Positions 8,075 to 15,342 of a stretch of 25,008 nt of DNA are shown in pieces. Each line of letters begins with the position of its first letter. Position 1 is the first letter of the stretch. The notes under the pieces were generated by a model. The model saw only the letters and a program-made list of their open reading frames with translations. It was not told the DNA's origin and ran no database searches. Made by a program: the position numbers and the translations under genes. The stretch is from Cytophagaceae bacterium (GTDB lineage Bacteria > Bacteroidota > Bacteroidia > Cytophagales > Flexibacteraceae): the NCBI GenBank assembly GCA_947464365.1, contig CANHWS010000011.1, forward strand, positions 1 through 25,008, in the 5' to 3' direction.

Positions 8075-8282
8075 CAGCAGGCAATTGCCAACCCTGCATC
8101 TATACCTTACTTCAGCAGATTGGCAGGTAGCCATTTGCACCTAGTAGCCCCCAATGGCCAAAGGCGCAGGCTACCTGTCAACTGTGGTAAGGAGAATGCA
8201 CGGCAAATCGCTTTACCGACCCAATCAAAATTCCCTTCGTGGTACCATCCCACAAAACCCCACCAAAGGACCCAACCAGCCC

Positions 8283-8510
8283 ATGAAACTGATCCCTAAA
8301 GACCATAACCTGACGGAGGACTATATACCCTTGATCATGTTGCTTATCGGTAGCCTAGCCCTCTGTTTGTTGCTACTGACGCAGATTGGCCTCCGTCAGC
8401 CCGACCGCAAACAACAGGCACAGCACCTGCCAAAAAGTAGGCCAAACCTCCTCAAAAAGCAGCACCTTTTAGGCCATGGGTTTGGTGCTTGGGTCTCCGT
8501 CCGGATGTAA
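8283..8510 (+). CDS. Small single-helix membrane protein, hypothetical
   Basis: A possible 75-residue protein starting at the ATG at 8283. It has an acidic/polar N-terminus (MKLIPKDHNLTEDY), one strong membrane helix at about 18-36 (PLIMLLIGSLALCLLLL), and a basic, Lys/Arg/Gln-rich tail. I do not recognise the family. The open frame extends upstream to 8154, but that extension lacks family-like sequence, and the 8283 start places the helix near the N-terminus. It lies 208 bases after the PspC gene on the same strand, so it may be the last gene of that unit, or independent. The gap 8075-8282 holds no gene I can support. The composition is credible for a membrane peptide, but a chance open frame is possible. 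Confidence 0.45.
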   Translation: MKLIPKDHNLTEDYIPLIMLLIGSLALCLLLLTQIGLRQPDRKQQAQHLPKSRPNLLKKQHLLGHGFGAWVSVRM

Positions 8511-8588
8511 ACAAGTACAATTACCTATCAATAAGGGAATCTGATGGCATGGCCTAGTGCATTTGCTAAACCTTTATGGCAGATGTAA

Positions 8589-8609
8589 GGTTTGACTCGA
8601 TATCGAACC
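8589..8609. promoter_or_regulatory. Inverted repeat with palindromic core upstream of paaC
   Basis: GGTTTGA and TCGAACC (6 of 7 pairs) flank a centre that includes the perfect palindrome TCGATATCGA at 8597-8606. A second inverted repeat, GTGCTA-N9-TAGCAC, lies at 8656-8676. Both fall in the 247-base gap before paaC and could be operators, but no regulator gene is adjacent and neither matches a motif I can name with confidence. Confidence 0.25.
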
Positions 8610-8757
8610 TGATGGTTACGGGGGCTTTGCCGTAGTTTGTCCTACTTTTCAACTGGTGCTATCCTAGTCTTAGCACAATGATTATTGATTAGGCCACCGT
8701 ATCTTGCGCAACGCTCCTACCCTTCTGGGCCTTACACCAGCACAACATAGACATACC

Positions 8758-9510
8758 ATGCACACCGCGCTCAAAGAGCTCCTGTTCAAAATGGCCGACG
8801 ACCAACTAGTACTTGGTCATCGCAACGCCGAGTGGACAGGCCTTGGCCCTCTGCTAGAGGAAGATATTGCTTTTGCTTCCATCGCCCAAGACAAAGTCGG
8901 CCATGCACGCCAGCTCTATATTCTGCTCAATAACCTAGGCGAAAGCGACCCAGATCATCTTGCATTCATGCGTCGGGCCTCCGAATACCGCTGCTCGCAC
9001 TTTGTACAACTGCCAGTGGGAGAGTATGATTTCTCGCTTGTTCGTCATTTCCTGTTCGACCTAGCCGAGTTGGTTCGTTTTGATGCCTTGCGCAGCTCCA
9101 GCTACAAACCGCTTTCGGACCTTGCCAACAAGTATTATGGCGAGATCAAGTACCACGCCATGCATGCCCGTACCTGGCTCAAACGTCTTGGCAACGCCAA
9201 CGAGGACGCCATAGAACGGATGCAAATAGCCCTAGATTATGCCATGCCTTTTGCACTCGGCATCTTTGAGCCTTCTCCGTATGAGGACATCCTAGTCACA
9301 TCGGGGGTCTTTATTGGCGAGCAAGAGTTGAAAGAACGCTGGCTTATGAAAATTGCCGAAGTCATCAATCTGACTCAGCTTGAGCTTCCCGACGTCAGAA
9401 TCCTATCACCAGTATATGGAGGACGCATGGGGGAGCATACTCAATTCCTAGAGCCGCTGCTTGAGGAAATGAGCGAAGTCTTCAAACTAGATCCTCAAGC
9501 TGAGTGGTAA
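8758..9510 (+). CDS. paaC: Phenylacetyl-CoA epoxidase structural subunit PaaC
   Basis: Starting at the ATG at 8758 this is a 250-residue protein, the usual PaaC length; a TTG at 8704 would add 18 residues without family-like sequence. It matches PaaC (also called PaaI) across its length: LGHRNAEWTGLGPLLEEDIA, then IAQDKVGHARQLY, then DFSLVRHFLFDLAEL, KYYGEIKYHAMHA, and VYGGRMGEHTQFLEPLL near the end. PaaC is a ferritin-like helical subunit that pairs with catalytic PaaA in the PaaABC(E) complex, which converts phenylacetyl-CoA to its ring 1,2-epoxide. Here it stands alone: no paaA, paaB, paaD or paaE lies within the window, and the neighbours are unrelated. A strong hairpin terminator at 9546-9579 ends the transcript. 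The family is near certain; the pathway role depends on partners elsewhere. Confidence 0.9.
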   Translation: MHTALKELLFKMADDQLVLGHRNAEWTGLGPLLEEDIAFASIAQDKVGHARQLYILLNNLGESDPDHLAFMRRASEYRCSHFVQLPVGEYDFSLVRHFLFDLAELVRFDALRSSSYKPLSDLANKYYGEIKYHAMHARTWLKRLGNANEDAIERMQIALDYAMPFALGIFEPSPYEDILVTSGVFIGEQELKERWLMKIAEVINLTQLELPDVRILSPVYGGRMGEHTQFLEPLLEEMSEVFKLDPQAEW

Positions 9511-9545
9511 AACACAGCCACAGGCACTAAATGAGATTGCCAGAC

Positions 9546-9579
9546 ACCAAAAAAGAGCCGCTTTAGGCTCTTTTTTGGT
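9546..9579. terminator. Bidirectional intrinsic terminator after paaC
   Basis: A perfect 14-bp stem, ACCAAAAAAGAGCC (9546-9559) and GGCTCTTTTTTGGT (9566-9579), encloses the six-base loop GCTTTA. The GC-rich core is followed by a T run within the stem on both strands. It begins 36 bases after the paaC stop codon. Confidence 0.9.
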
Positions 9580-9742
9580 TAATTATGGCCCAGCTGTGGT
9601 TACCTATCAGGATCGCCAGATAATCAATGGCGAAGCCAACGATCCACCAAACATTATTGCACTCATTTACACAAAAGACTCGAATACTGCTATCAATTCC
9701 ATACCTTGGCATTATTAAACGTTTTTGACCAGCCTTAAGACA

Positions 9743-10498
9743 ATGCACAACTCCTTCCGACTACCCAGCGCCCTAGGCAGACTAGGCATCGCAGCAGCTA
9801 TTGCAATCTCACTTGCCAACTGCAAAGGTTCCTCATCCTCTGACCCAATACCCAATCAGGCGATCAAGAACACCACCATCCTGACAACCAACTTTGTGAT
9901 CTCTGCCAATGCAGCAGAGCTTACGACCAATATCGTCAGCCCAAGGTCACGGAGTTTTTCGCTTGGCTACGGATATGCCAACCGCATCCTGATCGACTGG
10001 GCAGTTGGTGACAGCACCGTTGGTAAGCTATCCCTTAACGCCAATGTGGATGGCATCACCCTTCCCTATTCGGACCTAGTTAGCCGTAATGGTAAGTACA
10101 TCGTCGCTTACGTCGGTGAAACCACTGCTGGCAGCAGCCATCCGCCACAAAGGCTCGTGGTGCCTAACTTTGCCAATCCATCAGGAGACAGCGCACAGCT
10201 AGCATTCTTGCACACGCATCCTGGCTATGGTCAGCTAAAGGTGGCACACAATGGCCATACCCTAGGCACTGTGGAATATGGCACCTTCGCAACTTTTAGT
10301 GGCAGGATCAAACCTACTGCCGGCGATACCATCCGCCTGTACAAAGCCAGTAATGATTCGCTCATCAACTCAACCACAGTGTCTGATGTCCTGAGCCAAA
10401 ACAAAGTCAAATTGGCTGTTATCAGGCCCTATTCTAACACCACTGCCGGACCCAATAGCAGGGCTCAGATCCAGGTTGTAGCTCAGGATGCGGAGTAG
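9743..10498 (+). CDS. DUF4397-like lipoprotein
   Basis: A 251-residue protein. The ATG at 9743 gives MHNSFRLPSALGRLG, then a hydrophobic stretch ending in SLANC, a lipoprotein signal with the acylated Cys at residue 27, followed by KGSSSSDP. A TTG at 9725 would add six residues. The mature part carries two beta-rich segments. The second (about 153-227: LAFLHTHPGYGQLKVAHNG, then VEYGTFATFSGRIKPTAGD, TIRLYKASND, VLSQNKVKLAVI) follows the pattern of DUF4397 domains, which in many bacteria form part of surface or periplasmic lipoproteins. The first (about 75-130) looks like a more diverged copy. The role is unknown. It follows the paaC terminator, so it is probably transcribed separately, and it converges on the DUF262 gene. 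The family assignment rests on pattern only. Confidence 0.65.
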   Translation: MHNSFRLPSALGRLGIAAAIAISLANCKGSSSSDPIPNQAIKNTTILTTNFVISANAAELTTNIVSPRSRSFSLGYGYANRILIDWAVGDSTVGKLSLNANVDGITLPYSDLVSRNGKYIVAYVGETTAGSSHPPQRLVVPNFANPSGDSAQLAFLHTHPGYGQLKVAHNGHTLGTVEYGTFATFSGRIKPTAGDTIRLYKASNDSLINSTTVSDVLSQNKVKLAVIRPYSNTTAGPNSRAQIQVVAQDAE

Positions 10499-10693
10499 TT
10501 GAGGGGTCGAATTTGTATCCGCGCAAAAACAAGCTAGAGTAAAATTTGGTCTTGCTTACTGTTGGCTAAAGGACTTTACCTCTGGTTGAAGGACAGTGAC
10601 CTATTAGCATTTGGGCTTTGGTTACAGTCGGTGCACCTTGCTCATGTTTGGCAAGCTTAAGTCGGCGTGAGTGCATCAGCAAATCAAGACCCG

Positions 10694-10737
10694 AATTCCC
10701 TACCTTCTACATGCTCGGCATCTAAAAGGTAGGAATT
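10694..10737. terminator. Hairpin between convergent genes, probable terminator
   Basis: AATTCCCTACCTT (10694-10706) pairs with AAGGTAGGAATT (10726-10737), 12 pairs with one bulged C. Inside the loop a second small stem, ATGC/GCAT, closes over TCG (10711-10721). It sits between the lipoprotein (ends 10498) and the DUF262 gene (ends 10756), nearer the latter. The T-rich flank is weak, so a regulatory RNA structure is also possible. The rest of the 257-base gap holds nothing I can support. Confidence 0.5.
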
Positions 10738-10755
10738 TGTTGATATAGGGAGGCC

Positions 10756-12780
10756 TTATACCGCTTCGTCAGGATCATACTCCATCACAAAGTCTTCATC
10801 AGACCCGCCAACGGCACGCCAAGCGGATTTGATTAAAGCCACATGCCGTGTAGCACTACCATAAAGATCAAAATACCAGATTGCACCATTTTTAGTAGGA
10901 TCAATATCCAATTTGAGACGAATCGGATACCTTACTTCGTTAGCCAAGTAACTGCTCCTTTCTGCCCATGTATTAAATTGAACAGGATACTTGTTAGCAA
11001 GATAGGTCAAGGATAATACCGCCAAGTTGGACCAAGTACTTGGCTCTAATCTAAATCCATCAAGCAATAGTGCTCTAGGGATGACTTTAGGCGCAGATTT
11101 CTCCTTTGCTTTAACTCTCCTAACCTCAATACTTACTTCAGTTGGTGCAGCAAACACTCGCAACACATGTGGCACCAAAGCCTCTGCCCTAGCCAATACT
11201 GCTGCCCTATTCCAGACTTGCTGGTCAGCAAAATACTTATTAAGCTCGTAATGACTCTTACCAAGTGCATCTTTTTTATGTGCCCATGGTTTGTTACTAA
11301 GCTCGGAATTATAGCCAGTTAAGGTTAGGTTACCCAAGGTATGGATCCAGTCATTATACCCTTCTTGGTCCTCTTCAGAGAGCATAGCTTTCCATGGGCC
11401 AATGGTTTGTGGTGCAAGGTGCTCGATCGATGCCTTAGTTAGGTCAGCTTGCTCCTTGTGACCGAAACCAGTCTCTAGCATTTCTAGGATTGCCCTGCAT
11501 TTGACGACAATCCCAGGCTGATCATACAAAGGTCTGGATGGAACAGCTTTGGCGACAACTGCATCATCAGGACAAAGATCAAGCGTTAACCGATTAAGTA
11601 GCGTGTCATAATAGGTCTCTTTTTCTTCCGATAGCTGGTCACGGAGCATAGCACCCACTAACCGCACCACTTCATTTGATTTACTCTCGGCAAAAAAGCG
11701 ACGCACCATTACGTTCAATAAATGTCTACCAAGTTCCTTGGCTTTGGGCTCTAGGTCCTGCCCCTCATACTGATCTAGGAACTGGAACATCAACGGAAAG
11801 AAACTACTCATATCCATCGCCCTGATCCAGGCAGCTTCTGCTCTAGGCATCAATCCTATAGGCACATCGACAAATAAGTTAGCAAGCTGCTGCGCCCGAC
11901 TATGCAGTGTTTCCAGTATCTGTTCTTTGCGTGTTTCAGCCTCCAGCTTAAAGTCCGAATAAACGTTATATCGTGCCACCTTTTTGCCATTGCGCATCAG
12001 ATAAAGCCGAATAAAACTCGACAACCCATCCTTGCTTTTGGCAAATAGTTGCTCCATAGGAAGCCAATATCGCTCGTAGAGTTCAGTTTGGCGGGTTTCG
12101 TCCAGACCAGCAAACAAGTAATTCCTGATCAGGTCGGCAACTGCCAATGGCTCCCCTTTGGCATTAAGGCTCTCAAAAATTTGGTACGGATCCTCGTCTT
12201 TGTCGATATAAATACAAACTGCCTGCAGCCGATTAAAAACAACATCATACATCCTGATGCAATTTTCGATGTTGGTACCAAGCTCCTTTCTGACCTTATC
12301 CTGAAAGTAAGTATAGGCCCTTGTGATTGCATGCGAAGGCAGTGCATTTGTCCGATTGATCAAGGATAGAAAGGCTTCCTTATCTGGTCTGGAAGGCAAT
12401 AGTTTGTAACGCTTATCATTCTTCGCATACTGATTAACCATATACCGATCCCTAAAAGAAATATGGGATTCAGCACCTAGTGCTGTAATCGCATCGGCCA
12501 GTGCCAAACTAAACACAATCATCGTCGTGAGCCGTTGCTGACCATCCACAACGCTATAAAGCGGTACATCACCCTTTGCTCCGAGCTCGGTAAGTACAAT
12601 ACTACCTATAAAATGAGGCCGCTCTGACTTGTCGGATTCTCTTTCGTAAAGATCCAAGACATCAGTCCAGAGGGTGAACCACTGCTTTTTATCCCATGCA
12701 TAAGTCCGCTGAAAGATTGGGACTTGGTACTGGACTTCCTGCTGAAGCAGATTGGCAAGGAATGATTTCTTGGGTTCCAT
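10756..12780 (-). CDS. DUF262-DUF1524 single-chain nuclease, GmrSD/SspE type
   Basis: A 674-residue protein from the ATG at 12780; a start at 12801 adds seven residues. The N-terminal DUF262 domain shows VPIFQRTYAWDKKQW (about 20-34) and VVDGQQRLTT (77-86), whose D-G-Q-Q-R motif is needed for nucleotide hydrolysis in GmrSD and SspE. Near residue 451 SIEHLAPQT starts a DUF1524 HNH-like nuclease with His454, then GNLTLTGYNSEL (Asn484, Asn491) and Lys502-503, so the catalytic set looks intact. A further 110 residues (about 565-674, from LLLDGFRLEPSTW) form an extra C-terminal region that I do not recognise. Relatives are type IV restriction enzymes against modified (glucosylated or phosphorothioated) DNA. 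It lies 33 bases after the permease gene on the same strand. GC is lower than in neighbouring genes (about 32-48% in sampled 60-base lines). A defence role is likely but the target is unknown. Confidence 0.85.
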   Translation of the reverse strand: MEPKKSFLANLLQQEVQYQVPIFQRTYAWDKKQWFTLWTDVLDLYERESDKSERPHFIGSIVLTELGAKGDVPLYSVVDGQQRLTTMIVFSLALADAITALGAESHISFRDRYMVNQYAKNDKRYKLLPSRPDKEAFLSLINRTNALPSHAITRAYTYFQDKVRKELGTNIENCIRMYDVVFNRLQAVCIYIDKDEDPYQIFESLNAKGEPLAVADLIRNYLFAGLDETRQTELYERYWLPMEQLFAKSKDGLSSFIRLYLMRNGKKVARYNVYSDFKLEAETRKEQILETLHSRAQQLANLFVDVPIGLMPRAEAAWIRAMDMSSFFPLMFQFLDQYEGQDLEPKAKELGRHLLNVMVRRFFAESKSNEVVRLVGAMLRDQLSEEKETYYDTLLNRLTLDLCPDDAVVAKAVPSRPLYDQPGIVVKCRAILEMLETGFGHKEQADLTKASIEHLAPQTIGPWKAMLSEEDQEGYNDWIHTLGNLTLTGYNSELSNKPWAHKKDALGKSHYELNKYFADQQVWNRAAVLARAEALVPHVLRVFAAPTEVSIEVRRVKAKEKSAPKVIPRALLLDGFRLEPSTWSNLAVLSLTYLANKYPVQFNTWAERSSYLANEVRYPIRLKLDIDPTKNGAIWYFDLYGSATRHVALIKSAWRAVGGSDEDFVMEYDPDEAV

Positions 12781-12813
12781 ACCGCAAAATAGTACAATCA
12801 ACCTTGCAACCTA

Positions 12814-14109
12814 TCACTTACCCCTGATAATTTCCACGGGGTCAATCTTGCTGGCTTTGCGGGCCGGGAAGTACCCAGCCAAGGCCGTACTCAAGATCGC
12901 AAAACCAAATCCAACAGTGTAGAACAAGGGATCAAAGTTGATAATCAAATGATCAATCGTGACCAACCCTCGCAGCTGTACCTTTAGTTGGCTTGCCAAT
13001 AGTGATACACCATAGCCCATTCCTAAACCCGTAATCCCACCTGCTACACCAATGATCAAAGCCTCGATCATGAATAAGTTCCTGATATCTGAATTCCTGA
13101 ACCCTATCGATTTAAGGATCGCAATGTCGGTCATCTTTTCGTAAATCATCATCATCAGGATGTTGAAAATACCGAAGCCCGCCACAATCAGGATCGATAC
13201 AATTACCAATCCGGTAGCCATATTCTGGATCTTGAACACCCCAAAAATACCAGCATTCGCTTCCTTCCAGCTCTGGGCCTTGTAACCCAATGATTGCTCG
13301 AATTGAACTGACAATCGGTCAGCTGCGTCAACATCTTTTAGTTTGATGTTCAGGTCGGTGATATAGGTGCGATCTGCATTAACTAGGTTTTGGGCCAGTC
13401 TGATATTGATATAGGCACGATTATCATCAACTTGTGTGATTCCACTCTGGGTAATGGCCACCACCTTGACATCCACAATGGCATTGGTTGTGGCTAGGGT
13501 CAGGATATCGCCGACTTCAGCACCAATTTTATCCGCAACCCCTACACCTAGGATTGCACCATTGTTAATCACCTTCAACTGATTGATATCACCCGCAATG
13601 ACCTCTTTATTAAGATTAAACAACTGGTTCTCCTTATCAATCACGATACCATTAAGCGAGGCAGGCGTTTCTTTGAAACCAGACCGCAGGATGCCTTGTG
13701 TATTTACATTTGGCGCAATCCCCAAAACTGCAGGGTGAGCCTCTAGGATCTTCATGAGGCCAGCTCCATTCTTGAGCTGTTTTTTAGCATCCTTTTGCTT
13801 CTGGTTCCGGACTAATACCCAATCTTGTTGATGCTCTGGTAGCTGGCTCAGGATACTAGGTGGATGTTTGTCAGGTTCGTTATATATGTGGATGTGCGCT
13901 TGGTTATTGACGATCTTATCCAACATATATATCTGCAAACCAGTGATCAATCCTGCCTGAAAAATAAAGACGGTTATCCCAAACATCACACCCAACATAG
14001 CCACAATCGTCTGCCGCTTTTTGGACACCAAATGGACAAAGGCAATCCGATAGATCGGGTTGCTCTGTTTTTTGGTCCTGGCCGGGATGTTGGGCTGCGT
14101 TTGAGACAC
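12814..14109 (-). CDS. ABC transporter permease, FtsX/MacB type
   Basis: A 431-residue protein. The likely start is the GTG at 14109, the first credible start after the upstream stop. A membrane helix at about 37-57 (MLGVMFGITVFIFQAGLI) is followed by a large extracytoplasmic domain (about 60-285). Three helices lie at about 298-322, 347-372 and 394-415. Between them lies the conserved loop DIAILKSIGFRNSDIRNLF, typical of FtsX permeases, and the protein ends with GYFPARKASKIDPVEIIRGK, the standard family C-terminus. This type (MacB/LolC-like) pumps peptides, lipids or drugs, or works mechanically, with a separate ATPase. The HlyD-type adaptor gene lies just upstream, 69 bases away, making a MacA-MacB-like unit, but no ATPase gene is adjacent and the protein has none. 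The substrate is unknown. Confidence 0.9.
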   Translation of the reverse strand: MSQTQPNIPARTKKQSNPIYRIAFVHLVSKKRQTIVAMLGVMFGITVFIFQAGLITGLQIYMLDKIVNNQAHIHIYNEPDKHPPSILSQLPEHQQDWVLVRNQKQKDAKKQLKNGAGLMKILEAHPAVLGIAPNVNTQGILRSGFKETPASLNGIVIDKENQLFNLNKEVIAGDINQLKVINNGAILGVGVADKIGAEVGDILTLATTNAIVDVKVVAITQSGITQVDDNRAYINIRLAQNLVNADRTYITDLNIKLKDVDAADRLSVQFEQSLGYKAQSWKEANAGIFGVFKIQNMATGLVIVSILIVAGFGIFNILMMMIYEKMTDIAILKSIGFRNSDIRNLFMIEALIIGVAGGITGLGMGYGVSLLASQLKVQLRGLVTIDHLIINFDPLFYTVGFGFAILSTALAGYFPARKASKIDPVEIIRGK

Positions 14110-14178
14110 GATGATAGGGGTTGGTTCTGCTTTAAGGCTAGTTGCTGATAACCAAGACAGAATGATACTTTTGGTGGC

Positions 14179-15273
14179 CTATGGTCGGACCACTTCGTCT
14201 TGCTCGGTAAGGCCCGAGGCGATCTCGACAAACTCGACATCTGCAGCACCTGTGTTGATTTTGCGTTTCTGGACACCAAGGCCACTTTTAACAATGACCG
14301 TGTCGTTCAGGACATAGAACCGAGGCAAAACCAGTACATTCTTGCGCTCCCGATAAACGATATTAGCCTCGATTGTGCTGCCAGCATACATCTTGATATC
14401 AGCAGGGGCCTGGACCGAGGCAATGGCCTTGATACTTTTATTAAGCAAGGTGATCTTGGGATAGACCTGAGTAATGGTCCCTTTGAGGGTCTGATCACCC
14501 AAGAACTCAGCGCTGAATACTACCGCTTGGCCTGGCTTGACAAAGTTGGCATCGCTCTCGTCAATCGCCAATTCGACCTCATAGCCGTCTGTACTACCAA
14601 TCTCCATCACAGGTACTTGGGGACCAATAAGTTCGCCAACCTTGGGTAGGATGTCATACACACGTCCGTTGATTGTAGCCAGAACAGTAAAATCTTTCTG
14701 TTGGCTGCGGGCTGCCTTCAGTTGGTTGCTTGCGTTGCGGACATCATTGCGGAGTTTATCCTGATTGGCAGCAAGGTTACTAAGGGCCTTCTGCCAAGTC
14801 TCTCGGCTGGTATAGGCCAAGGTGACGGCATTATCTAGCTGTTGCTGGGTACCTGCATTTTGTGAACGAAGGGCCCGCACACGTACCAAGTTGGTACTGT
14901 CGAGCTCAGCTTTAGACCTTGCAGAGGCAACCTCAGCTGCCAAAGCCGCCAAAAACGGACTATCATGGGCCGCATAGCGAGAAGCGAGGTTGAAGTTGTT
15001 TTGGGCAGTGGCTACGGCAAGGTCGCTAACCTCGTTCCTGACACGGAACAGTGGCTGACCAGCCCGGACGGTATCCCCGACCTTAACATAGATTTCCTCC
15101 AAGAAGCCCGCCAGACCTGCATTGGCCTTGTAATAGTGCTGCGGATAGACCTTACCACTAGCATAGACCGCCTGCACTACGTTGCGCCGAATAGGGCGCA
15201 ATGGTGCATCGGAATTGCCGCAGCCGAACGTGAGGGTCAGCAGGGTGAAGATGTAAGCTAGTTTGAGTGACAA
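14179..15273 (-). CDS. HlyD/MacA-family membrane fusion lipoprotein
   Basis: A 364-residue protein. The likely start is the TTG at 15273, since no ATG lies between it and the upstream terminator. The N-terminus MSLKLAYIFTLLTLTFGCGN ends in a loose lipobox (Cys18). Residues about 45-80 carry a biotinyl-lipoyl-like strand pair (GLAGFLEEIYVKVGDTVRAG). About 85-190 are helical and charged (coiled-coil hairpin), and a second lipoyl half lies at about 190-215 (FTVLATINGRVYDILPKVGE). Beta-barrel-like sequence follows, ending EQDEVVRP. Such adaptors bridge the inner-membrane transporter and the outer-membrane channel. The downstream gene encodes the FtsX-type permease in the same reading frame, one stop codon and 69 bases away, so both probably act as one exporter. 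The terminator at 15305-15332 isolates it from the gene upstream. Confidence 0.87.
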   Translation of the reverse strand: MSLKLAYIFTLLTLTFGCGNSDAPLRPIRRNVVQAVYASGKVYPQHYYKANAGLAGFLEEIYVKVGDTVRAGQPLFRVRNEVSDLAVATAQNNFNLASRYAAHDSPFLAALAAEVASARSKAELDSTNLVRVRALRSQNAGTQQQLDNAVTLAYTSRETWQKALSNLAANQDKLRNDVRNASNQLKAARSQQKDFTVLATINGRVYDILPKVGELIGPQVPVMEIGSTDGYEVELAIDESDANFVKPGQAVVFSAEFLGDQTLKGTITQVYPKITLLNKSIKAIASVQAPADIKMYAGSTIEANIVYRERKNVLVLPRFYVLNDTVIVKSGLGVQKRKINTGAADVEFVEIASGLTEQDEVVRP

Positions 15274-15304
15274 GGGACAAGTGGTTTGTACTTCCAGAAA
15301 AAAT

Positions 15305-15332
15305 AATGAGGGCCTTGTCCTAGGCCCTCATT
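15305..15332 (-). terminator. Intrinsic terminator of the epimerase gene
   Basis: AATGAGGGCCT (15305-15315) pairs with AGGCCCTCATT (15322-15332) in a perfect 11-bp stem with a six-base loop. On the minus strand the stem is followed by a T-rich run (ATTTTTTCT), the classic intrinsic form. It lies ten bases beyond the epimerase stop and 32 bases before the HlyD start, so it separates the two transcripts. Confidence 0.9.
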
Positions 15333-15342
15333 TCAATAATGA

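Noticed and set aside
8101..8148. TGCCAA...TTGGCA inverted repeat after the PspC gene as a terminator
   Set aside because: Only six pairs separated by about 30 bases and no T run on either side, so it is too weak to call.
8154..8282. Upstream extension of the small membrane protein frame (44 further codons)
   Set aside because: The extension is basic and Pro/Asn-rich without any recognisable sequence, and the start at 8283 puts the membrane helix near the N-terminus. I kept only the shorter form.
14200..14649. Plus-strand 149-codon open frame in the HlyD gene
   Set aside because: It lies opposite the adaptor gene, whose start, lipobox and lipoyl motifs are clear; no family sequence is seen on this strand.
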